Shown here: piece after piece, positions 11,601 to 23,110 of the stretch
Position numbering within the stretch: position 1 is the first letter of the stretch
Layout: each line of letters opens with the position of its first letter
Origin: Melanocharis versteri
Lineage: Eukaryota > Chordata > Aves > Passeriformes > Melanocharitidae
Direction: 5' to 3'
NCBI GenBank assembly: GCA_013397845.1
Contig: VZTG01006781.1
Span: 1,681,592-1,745,591 of the forward strand
DNA length: 64,000 nucleotides
The notes under the pieces: generated by a model
What the model saw: only the letters and a program-made list of their open reading frames with translations
The model's database searches: none
What the model was told of the DNA's origin: nothing
Program-made: the position numbers and the translations under genes

Positions 11601-14400
11601 AAATCTAACCAAATCTAAAACCAGCAATAAAATGCAGGTAACAAAATATTATGGAACACAGTAAAAGAAAATAATATGAGGCAAAACAGTAGTAATAACA
11701 ACGTCCACAGAAAAAAGGTGGCTGAGTCATTACCAGCATCATCTCATCCATTGTAACTGCATAAGAAAAAAAGTCACAATTTGCATGTTTACCTACCAAA
11801 TTTTCATTTTCCCCTTGTGATTCTTCTCCCCAAAGGAGCTTATTCCTAAAAACTGCCCACTGCAGGAGTCCATTCCCATGTCTAGTTGTATCAGAAAGTA
11901 GGGAAATTATTTGATGTCATTTTAATCTCCAGGTTGGAGTGTTTACCCAGTATTTCAAGGAATTTTTTTTTGCTTGTAAAAATTACTGAAATTAATTATA
12001 ATATCTCTAAATTTATGAAAAAAATTGAACAGGGGAAATCTCTTCCCCTAGAAAAATACAGAATATTTTACTGTAAAATATCTGTGGTCAATTCCTACTG
12101 CTACATATGTCTCTGGCAGTCCTTCTGCTTTTGTTCTTTTTCATCCATAGAAGTGAAAAAGAAGCTAGAAAATTCTATTAAAAGTTCTTTTAAAAGCCCC
12201 ACAGATAAAGACATGTAAAACTGAGACTGGAAGTTATTTTCAGTAGCAACCTTAACCTCTACAGAGACAAGCTTTTAATTCCACCACCATATACCATAAG
12301 AACATATTAAACAGCACTAAGCATTAGGAATAACATAGAATAATGATAATGAAGTGGCTGGCACAGTTTGCCCATCCACATTTGCAATTAAATTAACTTT
12401 CTAGTTAAGCTAATTGTTTCTGGCATGACAATATGGAGCAGTCAGTTAAGACACAATTTTTTTAATCACGCTCTGTTTTCCTGTGTCGAACAAGAAATTG
12501 GTAGAATTAAAGGCTGTATTCTGTGCAATGTGGCATTTCGTGTTGGCACAAACGCTGCAGTGCTTGCTTTGGGTCTCCATTGAGTCCAGAAGCTCTGACT
12601 ACCCTGGTTTGAGCCCCCCTGCTCTCCACCCAGAAACACAGGGAAACAGGATGATTTCATGGGGTGCCCTTGGTAAGGTTCCCTTTTGGCAAGCATGAAA
12701 GCTGGGGAAGATGGACAAGACACGGGAAGCCGAGAATTTACAACCCAACATTTTCACCTATCAAACTTGCACTTCCAGGACACTGGCTGCTGGCACCTGG
12801 TCACAGTCATTTCCATCCTCTACTGCATGCCTGGAGATTGTGAAAAAGCTCAAAACAGCATTGTTGCCTCATCCCACATGCCTGGTCATCCCTCCATTCC
12901 CAGAGTCCATGCCAAATACTTATCTCACTTTACAGTGATCATTATAGCCCAATGCAATATTACTTGGTGTATTAGTCACTTCTAACCCCAGGGACTCTGG
13001 GTCCACAGGGTGATTTTGATCAGATATTAAAACACAAGTGAATGAGTAGATTAACTCCCTTAAGTATTATGATGAGAACATTAAAGCTTGCCTTTAGTCA
13101 GTAGGGAACTGGCATCTATGCAAACCTGTAGTGATCACTCACCATGCAGCATCTCTGAACTTTCTCAGAGCAAGTCCCCGTCCCCTGTGGTCCGCGTGAT
13201 GGACCGGTGTGTTACACAATGCCCAGATCCCACAGGGAAACACCAGAACTGAACTATGCTATGCCTCATGCCTTCTACAACTGTTTCCATAAGCATCCTA
13301 GGGAGTTCAGATTTTAGCAATTTTGCTAGGGGTAAAATATTCACACATATTTGCTGAGAGTGAATTTGAAGCTTGATTTCAGAGTTGACGTCAGACATGG
13401 GAGCAATGGTCTGATGAAAAGTCTTCCAAGTGAACATTTTCTCCAAAACTCTTTTTGCATAAATTATTTATCAAATGGAATCAACTTTGTCCCTCTTTTC
13501 CACACCTATTCAGTACCAAAGAAAATGAAATAAAGAATCTTGAATTTTTCCTAAACTAGTGCTTTTTATTAAAAACATCAAAAAGCTAAAGATATTTTTA
13601 CTCCTGCAGTCCACAAAGCATTTGCAGAGAGGAAAAAAAAACCTTTAAATTATTCATTTCAGAAATGCAATGTTCTCCAACCAAATCTCACTATCAGTCC
13701 TTTTGGACTCAGATGAAGAGACAACCAGCAGCTAAGAGGCCACTTGGGGAGGTCAGACAAGAATTCATACTAAGAACCATGCAGCTGCCCTCCTCTCTCT
13801 GCAGTGTGTGTATGTATCTCAGTGGCCTTTATCCAAAGAGCAGTAAGAAAACATCACAGCAGGACTGACCAAAACTTGCTGAAATCATTGAGTGGAAGAA
13901 CTGTTTTTCATTTGTACTAAATACAAATAAACATTAAGCTCATTTATGGAGCAAAATAATCAAAACAATGGGAGAACAACCAAAGCATAAACATATGGGA
14001 AGTTTGGAATGAAAATAAGCCCTGGAGTCTAGATGTTTAGGACTTTGGTAGCAGAATGCTTGTTTTGGATTGTTGTGGGAGAATCTCCAATCAAAAGCCA
14101 AAAGGAAGCATCAAAAAGAGCCACAAAAGCATCAACAGCATGACTTCAAGATAAACCTTAAGAAAGCTATTGAGGCAAGTGCTGACTGAAAGAGATTGGG
14201 AATTTCAAGCAAGGGAATTACCTTGTTTGATTCTACCTGCAGAAACAGAAATCAGGACTTTGTAAATAAACAGGATTGCATCAAAGATAAGTGACTCAAT
14301 CATCAATTGCACTTCTTAACATTCAAACTCTGAGCTTCCTACAACAGGGTTAAAGAGAGAAAACCCCCATGTTCTGGTTTCCAAGAACAAAGCCTGTGAG
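8600..14400. other. Unannotated DNA without recognisable genes
   Basis: This stretch holds only small overlapping frames (110-113 codons at most, for example 11055-11396 minus and 11886-12218 plus) without recognisable domains. Poly(T) occurs at about 9878-9889. 9005-9900 is notably AT-rich. Nothing I can name as a repeat family was found, apart from the C and G runs listed separately. Confidence 0.55.
10297..10395. repeat. C-run and G-run pair (possible hairpin or quadruplex former)
   Basis: A C8-G-C6 run at 10297-10311 is followed 70 bases later by a G7-T-G6 run at 10382-10395. The two are nearly complementary, so the strand could fold into a long-loop hairpin, or each run could form a G-quadruplex-like or i-motif structure. 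They may equally be independent mononucleotide expansions. Confidence 0.6.
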
Positions 14401-15985
14401 CTGGTATCTCTCCTGTATCAGGGCAGAACAAAAGGCAGTACACAGTTCAAACATGTAAAGAACTGGAGGAGTTAAAACAGCACCTGAAAACTTACTGGTA
14501 AAGATGAACCCTTATTAGAAAGCCAATGGCAAAATGCCCAAAGAAACTAAGAGGTGCAGCTGCAACAGTTGTGGTTTGAAATAAGATTGGAAAGGGCTAC
14601 AAAAGCTTTGACCAACCTGGAAGTTGCTATCTGATAAACTGCAGAAAGGGCTCAGGGAATTGAAAAGCGTCCTAGAGAATGAAAATGAACCAGTATCAAC
14701 AACTGTGACATGCTGAAAGGAAGGGAAAGGAAAAAACCCCAAAACTTCATTTGAATTGGGTGGGAACAAACCTTTTCCCTGATATACTCAAATATCAGCG
14801 AGGACCTCAAGGGCAAATTGGCTATACACCAGTTTGCAGACACTCAGGTAAGAGCCGGAAATAAAGATCAGCAAAAGACAAAAACATATTGTACTGACTG
14901 TACAATTTACTACAGATCCTGAACTTTTTTCACAGCTGCATACCACAAAAGGAAACAGCTGCTGCTAACAGAAGAAGATGCCAGGAATTTGCCAAGATCT
15001 CTACAGTGCTGTTTCTCTATCTCAAATTCAGTTCAGCAATTTTAATATGGCTCATACCATCATTATGCTTTGTGGAAGAAGTGATGACCAATCTGAGTTT
15101 ATAAAGCAAAAGAAATTGGGAACAATGGCAGAAATTAAGGAATGCAGATGAGGTAATTATTGATCCTGGAGGAAAAAAGTGCCTTTAAAGGAGAATAGTT
15201 ATAAACACAGGCCTAGTGAGAATAGAGCATGGCGTGTTCCAAACCAGACCCCCAACACCAAGATGCAGAACAGGCTGGAGGGGAGCATGAAGCTGAACCA
15301 AGCCAGGAGTTCAGACACCAGTCACACACCAGTTTGTAGTTTCTGTAGGGAGCTTAACAGTTACTTCTTTTAAATCATTGAATAAATAGAGGAGGCTATT
15401 TAGTGTGCAATAAGTAACTATGTGAAATTCACAAGAATCACTAACTCTGAGTGAGACTTTGGTTGTGACACCAGGAACAGAAGAAAGGTAAGGGAATGAG
15501 TGATTCAACCTCTTTTGCAGTGCCCGAGTCCCACCTTTAGGGGCAGAAATACCACGAGAAATTACAGGCAGTGGTATCTTTCCAGCAAATGAAAGATGAG
15601 GAGTGCTCAAAACTTGCTTTGAGACCCTGGATCCCTGGGGATCTTTAGCTGCTGAAGTTCTTCTGGACCTGAAACAAGAGTAAATCTCTATACATTTCCT
15701 GAATGCTTGTGACAATAGTCAGAAGGAGATGGGGAAAGGGGTACTGTGGTGGCAAAAAATGGATCTGGTAAATTAGTATGAACTCTAGGAAGATTGCATG
15801 TGGACATGTGAACACTCAGAAAATGTATTAACTTTTAATCTGGCACCCTATAAAGCATTCAAACAAAAGCAATAAAATATTTTTTAGACTGTTTTGTTAG
15901 AGATTATTCTCTCTCTGACAAACACCTAAGTTGTGCTTGACTGCTTCCACACAAGAGTGATCCTGGATACCTAAACAGCATCCTT
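14400..15985 (+). other. Purine-rich stretch upstream of the gypsy-type fossil
   Basis: The plus strand is rich in A and G, the bias usual for the sense strand of retroelements, and it abuts the reverse transcriptase relic. A 64-codon open frame at 15179-15373 ends with a Cys-x2-Cys pair near 15336-15347, followed by an aromatic stretch. This might be the remains of a Gag zinc knuckle, but the expected His and third Cys are absent. No protease Asp-Ser/Thr-Gly motif was found. Whether this stretch belongs to the element is an inference. Confidence 0.25.
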
Positions 15986-15989
15986 CTTT

Positions 15990-16900
15990 TCAGCAGGGAA
16001 GCAGTAAAGAAGCCTTATAAGCCCATGGAAGAAGCATGTCAGGAAGCTAGAACAGATCCTTCAGCCAAATCTCAGGCCAAGTCCAGTTAAGGAAAAAAGG
16101 TGACAGCATCAGATTACAGAAAACAACACAAAGTCATTTAGCGTGTGCTCCTTTATTACCGTAAACAGTACCCTAGATGCTGGTGAAAGCTTGGTCTGGT
16201 TTACTACCCTGAATCTTAAAAGTAGCTATTGGCAAGTGGAAGTGGATCCAGAGGGACAGGGGAAAAAAACCACATTCACAGCAGGACAAGGACTGTGGCA
16301 ATTTAAAATGATGGGTTTTGGCTAGTGCAATACATCAGCTACATTCAAAAGTCTAACGAAGAGGGTATTACGTGGCATGCCTCTCTCAGCCTGTTTGTTA
16401 TACCTAGATGATATCCTGGTGCATGGTAAAGTGTTGGAACAAGAACTGATACATTTATAAATGGCCTGTAATTAGCTTGAAGCTGCTAGTCTTAAACTGT
16501 CTAAATAGAAAAGCTAGGAGTTTGTTTCAAAAAGAGGTAATTCACCTTGGGCAAATCAAGCAAGGGAGAGAGCAAGATTTCCTTGGACAATGAGAAGCTG
16601 CCCAGAGCTTGCCAGCTGCCCCCACACAGAGATAGGCACCAGCTCTGGGAGGACTCTGTTTCTTGTTTTCAGGATTATCAGCATATTTTTCAGCATTGCA
16701 AAACCACCAAATTGATTAAGGAAACCATCCCAGCAGTCAGTCAGTGTAAAGTTAACATCTCCAGACTTGAAAAGGGCTTTTGCAATTGTTCCTGTCTTAG
16801 CTACCTGCACCCTGAGGCTTCTTTATCTTGTCCACTCATTAGTGCTTGGAGGCAAGTGCAACTGCACACAAAACTTGGAAAGTTGATTACTGAACAAAAG
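15990..16900 (+). pseudogene. Ty3/gypsy-type retrotransposon pol fossil (reverse transcriptase)
   Basis: Conceptual translation in the frame of 16143 gives a reverse transcriptase palm domain. Visible blocks, in family order, are: a degraded N-terminal segment (16020-16140); 'STLDA' and then 'WFTTLNLKSSYWQVEVDPE' (about 16170-16250), the conserved block-A region with its first catalytic position altered to Asn; 'QGLWQFKMMGFG' (about 16287-16322); 'ATFKSLTKRVLRGM' (about 16341-16382); and 'YLDDILVHGK' (16401-16430) with the paired catalytic aspartates. The wording 'GQGLWQFK...YLDDILVHG' is typical of Ty3/gypsy (Metaviridae) elements, not of avian retroviruses. In-frame stops occur at 16323, 16461 and several later points. 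After about 16550 the similarity continues in two alternating frames ('SRLEKGF' and 'LKRAFAIVPVLA'), fitting the connection region before RNase H, so indels have accumulated. The element is not functional. No LTRs or integrase were recognised. Confidence 0.85.
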
Positions 16901-17425
16901 TCCAAATTTTCTGCAGGGATTTATTCCCCCAACATTAAGAAGATGCCCCAACAAAACAGTTTCCCCACCCTGGATCTGCAAGGAAGTTCATGGTAAGCAT
17001 AGAACAAGCTTTTGTAAAAATGGCTCTCATTGTGGGAATACTATGATGACTGAACCAACAATGTATGTTTGCATAGCCACACTGGTTATGAAACTGTGCC
17101 CGGTCCAGTAGATCGTTGTAGTTAATAATCTCTGGGGAAATACAGTCATCTTCCCTGGCCCCATGATTCCTAGAAGCATAAATATTCCTGCTTCATCCAG
17201 TGAAAGATGTGTCATCTTCCCAAGAAGAGGATCCCAGTACTTATGGCACAACACATGACATAAAACTAATTTGGTAAATGTAACCCCTGGGAGAGAAATC
17301 CCTCAAAATACCCCTCTGAGTCAGATGAGCTACAGTGCAGGCAACAGCAAACTAATCAGGAAAAAATGTCCAGGACAAAATCCATGTATCAGGAGCGCTT
17401 TTGTCTGCCATGGTGGCAATAATCA
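16900..17425. other. Flank of the gypsy-type fossil, nothing recognised
   Basis: If the element were complete, RNase H and integrase would follow on the plus strand here. I could not recognise an RNase H Asp-Ser motif, a His-His-Cys-Cys zinc finger or a D,D-35-E pattern in any frame. A 75-codon minus frame at 17027-17254 has no recognisable domain. Confidence 0.45.
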
Positions 17426-17429
17426 GATG

Positions 17430-17940
17430 CTGGAGATGAGGAAGGACTGAGCAACCCTATTTCCAACTCATAGCCTCTCAGCTTCCAACTATTTTCAGCT
17501 CTGAGACTTCCTGACCCGTGTATAGTTTACATGCAGTTAGTAATTCTCCCTGATTTTGTCTTTCATGAACTTAAACATGTAAAATGTCACATTCACAATG
17601 TCTTTTGGCAGTGAGCTCCGCTGGTCTACCACCCACTTTGTAAAGCCATTCAATGCTTTGGAACATCCTTGTCTTCCTTTGAAGTTTTTTCCCTATCCAC
17701 AAAAGCATTCAAAAATGAAAGGTCCAAAACATGAGTGCATTCAAGGTGAACCTTGATATTCTTTGTGTTGTCCTCAATGATTTCCCTGGTAACTATTAAC
17801 TTTTTTTTTTTTTTTAATCATTGTGGATCACTCAAGATTTCACAGAGCTGTCAACATGCCCGGCACCTTGCTCCTTCATTGTAACAGTCAGCTTAGATCC
17901 TGGGAATTGGGGTAGTTTGCAAGCCTTCTACATAACCTGC
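17430..17940 (-). mobile_element. CR1/L3-type LINE fragment, minus strand
   Basis: Plus-strand landmarks in the order expected for the reverse complement of CR1 ORF2 3' region are: 'tttcatgaacttaaacatgt' (about 17561), 'tggcagtgagctccgctggt' (about 17609; the 'ggcagtgagttccacaggtt' block), 'aacatgagtgcattcaaggt' (about 17728; the 'ctgcacacagtattcaaggt' block), then 'gtggatcactcaagatttca' (17823) and 'taacagtcagcttagatcct' (about 17882). The copy is interrupted by a poly(T) tract at 17802-17817 and is too mutated to carry a reading frame. Its boundary towards 18300 is uncertain. Confidence 0.75.
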
Positions 17941-18750
17941 ACTGGTGACAAAGGTGATGAATAGCGTGCAGATGTATGACAATGCGCTGACAGAGAGCAC
18001 TGATCTCATATCCTTGAGCAAAGATAAAGCTGCTAACAGTATTTGCAGCTGATTATCACTCTGTTTTTTTCTTTAATCTTTTTTTTTTCCCCCTCATCAA
18101 ATCGATATCAGTGCAACCACTTGTCTCCCAGCTATTTCTTCATTTTGGAGCTCTCCTTATACCAATCACTTCTGATTTGCTGCTTTCTAAGCTAACCAGC
18201 TCGACCTCCAGCCCTACTCCATTTCTAGTTTCCTCAGACCCTTTCACTCTGATTTTCTCCAAATATCTGCCAGCCAAGCATCTGCATTGAGTGGTTTCTC
18301 CTTCAGCAACACATTGAAAGAAAAGCCAAAACTCGGCTTCAGCATTTGGTACCTCTCTGCCTCGGACCAGCTGTGATCAGACTGGGTCAGTGGGGTTCTA
18401 CTTTTGCAAATTTGGTCTTGGACATCTCATGGTGAGACAGCAGAAGACAACAATTCAAGAGCTTACAAAGAAGGGCAGATGTTCATTGGAACAAAAATGA
18501 GGCCTGAAACAGGGGAGCTCCTTCCTACCACGTTTTGGGAAAAAGATAATTACTAGCCCAAACTCAAACCCAATCTCAACAGGTATTGGTAACACAGACC
18601 TATCCAGGGAAAGTGGTATATTTTTTTCTATGCAAGAACACATTTGCTTTTCTCAAGCTTAAAACAACCTCTCCTTCTGTGTTGCAAAACTTGGGGCATA
18701 TTTGGCAACTTCAGTGCTCTTTAGGTTGGCAGTTATTTATGAAAGAAAAA
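17940..18750. other. Pyrimidine-rich unannotated DNA
   Basis: T-rich tracts occur at about 18063-18093. The stretch 18090-18330 is C/T-rich on the plus strand and might be a further degraded continuation of the adjacent CR1, but the similarity cannot be followed by eye. No gene was recognised. Confidence 0.45.
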
Positions 18751-18754
18751 ACCC

Positions 18755-18905
18755 CAACAACTATTTATTATAGATAGCAAAACTGAGCCAAAGCTTGGGA
18801 GAGAGGCTTGACCAATGCCACAGTGAAACTTGTCCACAGCAATGAGAACAGAATATGTGTTTTCCAAGTTTCAATCAAAAGGCACAGTATAGCCCAGAAC
18901 AGCGG
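18755..18905 (-). mobile_element. MIR-type SINE, minus strand
   Basis: The plus strand shows the reverse complement of MIR in correct order: 'tattatagatagcaaaactgagcc' (MIR 'ttacagatgaggaaactgaggc'), then 'gagaggcttgaccaatgccacagtg' ('gaggttaagtgacttgcccaaggtcacac'), then 'gcaatgagaacagaatatgtg' ('ggcagagccgggattcgaac'), ending with 'aaaggcacagtatagccc', which fits the promoter-proximal end. About 150 bases are retained. MIR is an ancient tRNA-derived SINE found across amniotes. Confidence 0.78.
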
Positions 18906-20530
18906 CATTTCCTACACACATGCAACACTGAACAATGAGTGATGCTGAATACTCAGTGCACCTGCCAGTGTGTGCAAGTCTTGGAACACAAAATGAGTGA
19001 ATCGATAGAGTGAGAGTTTCAAACATAACAAGAGAACAGTATGGATTAAGGGAAGTGAATTCTAGTTAACCCAGCTGATAAACTGGAACACAGCAACAGG
19101 GTATATGTGTGAGAACTCTTTCACAAGAAAAGAGCATATAGAGCATAAAATTAATGCTCAGCTTTCTCCCAACAGGAAAAAAAATAAACAAAAACAACAA
19201 CATCCTCCTGAAATCCAGCCACTTGAGTTTTCTCTCTCAAGTGTGATCATGCTCCTTTTGATAAACTCTGACCATAAGTAGCACTGCATGCAGCAAACAA
19301 GAAAGCTTTTCAAAATCCAGACCCTGCCTGAATGTTGTGCTTCAGTCAGAGGTGTAAAAACACCCAAGGACATAATTTAACTAATGTAAGCACTTCAGGA
19401 CTCCTAGTGAAACTGCTTGGAGTGGTGTATTCAGTTGTTTAAAGCTTTTTTTTTTTTTTTTTGTCACAGGCAAGATATATGTTTACATGGCAGACTTAAT
19501 TGCTGTTTTCAGAGGACTAATGCTGTGTAAAATCATAGTCATCAATACAGCCATTTATTTTGACTATAATTAACAAATCAAGTCACAGCACGTTTTACTT
19601 ATTTGCCAATCTGTTGAATATTCACACTGGCCCCAAGTCGCCTATTCATTTAGCAGTAAACATGTAGCCTAGCAACTGACTGTCAATATCAACAGTAGCT
19701 GATGAAGTTGTTAATCTCTGGAAGACTGACAGGTTAAGCCAAATTCTCCTATGCAAAACTCTCATTGTCCAAGCCTTACATTAGCCCACAAGGATATCTA
19801 TGTTCAAAAGATACCACATCTCCTTCTACTATTAAAATTAAATGAAGTGTGCTAGAGGCAGGAAAAGGCTATGTGCTCTGCCTGCCATGCATGTTTTGCA
19901 TGCACCACAGCATCCAGCATTGTGTTTGCAGGATGTATTGACCATTGCTAATTTCCAGAGACAATTGAAGACACTTTTGCATCTGTTCATCATCCCGGAA
20001 TAAACTATCATATAAGTGCATGCTGTGCACCAGAATATAGATGAGGTCAGGAGAAACACAAATATCTCCTTTGCTATGCAAATCTGCACTGGAACTGCAA
20101 AAGAGAAAGCATGAAGGTATGGATAAAGAGCTTTAATCTGGGGCATTGAGAATCAAAATCAGAGTGAAGGAATTTAAAAGGAATACGAGCTGTTTGACTG
20201 GGATAACAAAAAAAGAATATGATTTAGCCTGATTTAAAACTTGATACACCAGCACTGAACTAGACAATTTTCTCATCATTTAGTTGTACTGCTCAGAAGT
20301 TCCATCAGCACGGTACGTGAAAGACAGAGACAGGCAAACTAATTATCTGCAAATATACAGCAAGGAGTTTCAGAACAGCAGGAAAAACCTATTGCTTTGT
20401 GCTGTCTGTTACAGGCCTGAGCTGGATCAAACTGCCTGCCTGAAGTACCTTCTATCCCACTTTGATATTGACAGCCACGCCTGTTGTAACCGACATTCTC
20501 AAATGTAAAGTCCTAGAACAACAGCAATTC
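18906..20530. other. Unannotated DNA, no gene recognised
   Basis: A T17 run lies at about 19446-19462. A minus-strand frame of 102 codons at 19838-20146 overlaps another frame and has no domain. No repeat family was recognised. Confidence 0.5.
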
Positions 20531-20534
20531 CACA

Positions 20535-20616
20535 ATGATTTAATCCCTTACAAGTGCTTACAGAAGATGGATGATTATCATTAGCAGAGAAACAGTGGAA
20601 TCAAAAGTAGGACTGG
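20535..20616 (-). mobile_element. Probable MIR fragment, minus strand
   Basis: The plus strand reads 'gatttaatcccttacaagtg' followed by 'gatggatgattatcattagcagagaaac'. This corresponds to the reverse complement of the MIR 3' half ('atttaatcctcacaacaacc', 'attattatccccattttacagatgaggaaac'). It directly abuts the next CR1 relic. Confidence 0.5.
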
Positions 20617-20619
20617 GGA

Positions 20620-22140
20620 GACTGTCTGCAGGACTTCTTGCTCCAAGACAGAATCCGCTCTACATTTTGTCATTCCTCTTCTTAACAGCCTCCAGCCACA
20701 AAGGGGACAGTCTGTTCCAGAACTTCCCTGCATGAATTATGAGAAAACTGGGGTTTTTTCCCTAGTATCTAAGTCTTCCTAACAACAATTTCATCCCATT
20801 TCCTCTTATGCAAAATGAAACCTGTCTCTTACTCTCTGCATCATACTTTTGCATGTTTGAAGACTACTGGTAGGACCCCACAAGAGTTTTCCCTGAACTA
20901 GAGTAAACAGCATCTATCCACACACGTCTTGACAGGACATGGTGACCATGCCCATCACTCTTGTCTGGATTGTCTCCAAGTGGTCAACACCTTTCTAGAA
21001 GGACAAAGGTATCCCCAAAGCAGACATTGTTTTGGGAAGACATCATCTGTGCTAAGCATGGCAGAGGAGTTACTGAACACACCTTTCAGATTATATTGCC
21101 ATTTATGAATTCCTAGATGATGTTTGCCATTTTCGCAACAGCATGATATTGCTTCATGCTCAGTTTGTAATTTTTCCGAAGAACTGCTGTTAAAACAGGT
21201 GTTCGCCTTCTCGTATTCCTGCAGTTTATTGTTTCTGCTGAACTACCATTCTTCTGTACTCAGTTTACAAAATTTCAACCTATTCTTACCCTTCTCCCCC
21301 TTCTCAAGGCCACTCTCTATTCATAAAGCTTTCCACTCTCAATTTTCTGTAAATTTAACATGTATAATGTGTATTGCATCACTCAGGTCATGGTCTAATG
21401 AGAGCTGGGCACAGCTCTTTAGAGCACTCCTCAATACATACTTCTGTTTTGATACTACTTCATCCTCCTAAAATTCATTCTCCAAAGCAGTTTCTTCCAG
21501 GTAGTTTTGTCTCTGCCTACCAGCATTTCCATCTAGCCCAGGTTTCCCTTGCTTCAGAGAATGTCATGCAAGCCAACTTTAAAGACCTCACTATACTCAA
21601 GAGACTGTGTCAATTGTTTCATCTCCTTCCATGAAGTCTGTTACCCTGCTGCACAAGGAAATCCAAGTGGTTTGACAATTCATTCTTGACAAATCTGTGC
21701 TGGCAGCTTTTTACTTACTCGTTATCCTTCAGCTGCTTTCAAATGTTTGGTTAGATTTTTTTTTTTCCCCCTCCCCAGAATTTTTCAGTGGAGCTAGCAC
21801 TGGTTGGTATGTAATCCTCTGGCTCCTCTTTCCCCCCCTTTTTCAAAATGAAAGACATTATGTTTTCTCTTTTTCCAGCCTCTGGTACATCGTCTATCTC
21901 AGATGAGCTCTCAAAGAAAACACCGACGGCTCTGAGATTCCGTTAGACAAGACCTGGAACAAAGTCTATCACAAGCAGTCCATTTGAAAACATCTGAATC
22001 ATCTGTAAATCCCTAACTTGGTCTTTTCTATTTTTGGCTAAGATTGTATCAATTTTCTATGGATTTTAATAGTATTATTAATATGAAAGCAAAAAACTTT
22101 CTTAATGAGGTCTCAACATGAAAAAAAAGAAAGGATCAAA
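20620..22140 (-). mobile_element. CR1/L3-type LINE relic of about 1.5 kb, minus strand
   Basis: A long series of CR1 reverse-complement landmarks appears in the correct order. They include 'cagtctgttccagaacttcc' (about 20709), a 'tttcatcccatttcctctta' block (20791), the 'gtctccaagtgg' block (about 20970), and 'acattgttttgggaagacat' (about 21025). Further on are 'ggaaatccaagtggtttgac' and 'ttcttgacaaatctgtgctggc' (about 21658-21706), 'gcctctggtacatcgtctat' (21879), 'cggctctgagattccgttag' (21926) and 'gaaaacatctgaatcatctg' (21986). Together they span much of the reverse transcriptase C-terminal half. No open frame of the LINE survives; frames on the plus strand here (for example 21124-21471) are antisense shadows. 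This element and those at 17.4 and 51.5 kb lie in the same orientation. Confidence 0.85.
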
Positions 22141-23110
22141 AGCAGACTCTTCAGAGGGTTCCATTAGCAGGTTGCTTTTTCCTGTAAGCAAAGCAGCAAT
22201 CCTTGTCTAGATCATCCTCTTATTAATGTGTGTTGAGGATGATTCCTCCTCATTTCAACATCTCTAACTAGCTAGTTAGCATTACAACCTAGTGCCTGGA
22301 CCTTCCTTTCATTCCTTCATACTTGAGCCATTTTGAGGTACTCATTCTTCCCCTTCGATGTATTTCCTTCTTGCTCCCTTTGCAGAGCCCATCTCTTTAG
22401 CCAAGTTAATCTCTGTATCGGGTTTTTCTGTGCTTATACCATAATGTCACATCTTTGAGGATCTGGCAGCTAATTCACCTTTGCTTTCAACTATTAAATT
22501 TGTCTCTGGAGAAATCTTAGCTATCATTCTCTCAAGTCCATTTTTGTTACATTGTTGTTCCTCCTCATCTCTTCACAAAGATTGTGAAATCTCATTTCAT
22601 GCTCAATTTCACCCAACTTCCCTATTTCCTTCATACTCTCAGCTACTTCACCTTCATTGTCTAAAATATAAAATATAAAAAAGCCTTTGCTCTTCACACA
22701 TTTCTCCATTCTGCAAAACGAACAAACATTAAAAAAAAAAATCAAGACTAAGCTCTACTACCTTTCTAGAACTTGTTGAATCACCCATTTCCCGCTATGG
22801 TTTTTCCCTCAGGAGATGTCTGCAAGCATTTAAAATTTCATATGAACATAAAATTCTCATGAATTTCACAAAAATCCTAATCCATCTGAACTTCCTGGCT
22901 TGGTGTTTTGCAATAGTTCATAGCCCCTTTTACCTCTACACATAATTTTCATGAGATCTCTTCCGCATCCCCACAGTCTGGGCCTCAGGATATTTCCTCA
23001 CCTTTCTATCATCTATTTAACGCTCTTCATCAATCGCTCTTCTCCTTCATAGCCCCTTGTGAGGCTACAGTATCAAATTTAAGACATTTGGTCAAAAATC
23101 TGTGAGCTTT
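22140..23110. other. Pyrimidine-rich DNA, possible further CR1 decay
   Basis: C and T bias on the plus strand continues downstream of the CR1 relic. This would fit additional 5'-ward LINE sequence on the minus strand, but individual landmarks could not be recognised. An A-run is at 22731-22741. Confidence 0.4.

Noticed and set aside
16547..16996. Open frame of 149 codons, plus strand
   Set aside because: It is one of the shifted frames of the decayed gypsy-type pol region, not an independent gene.
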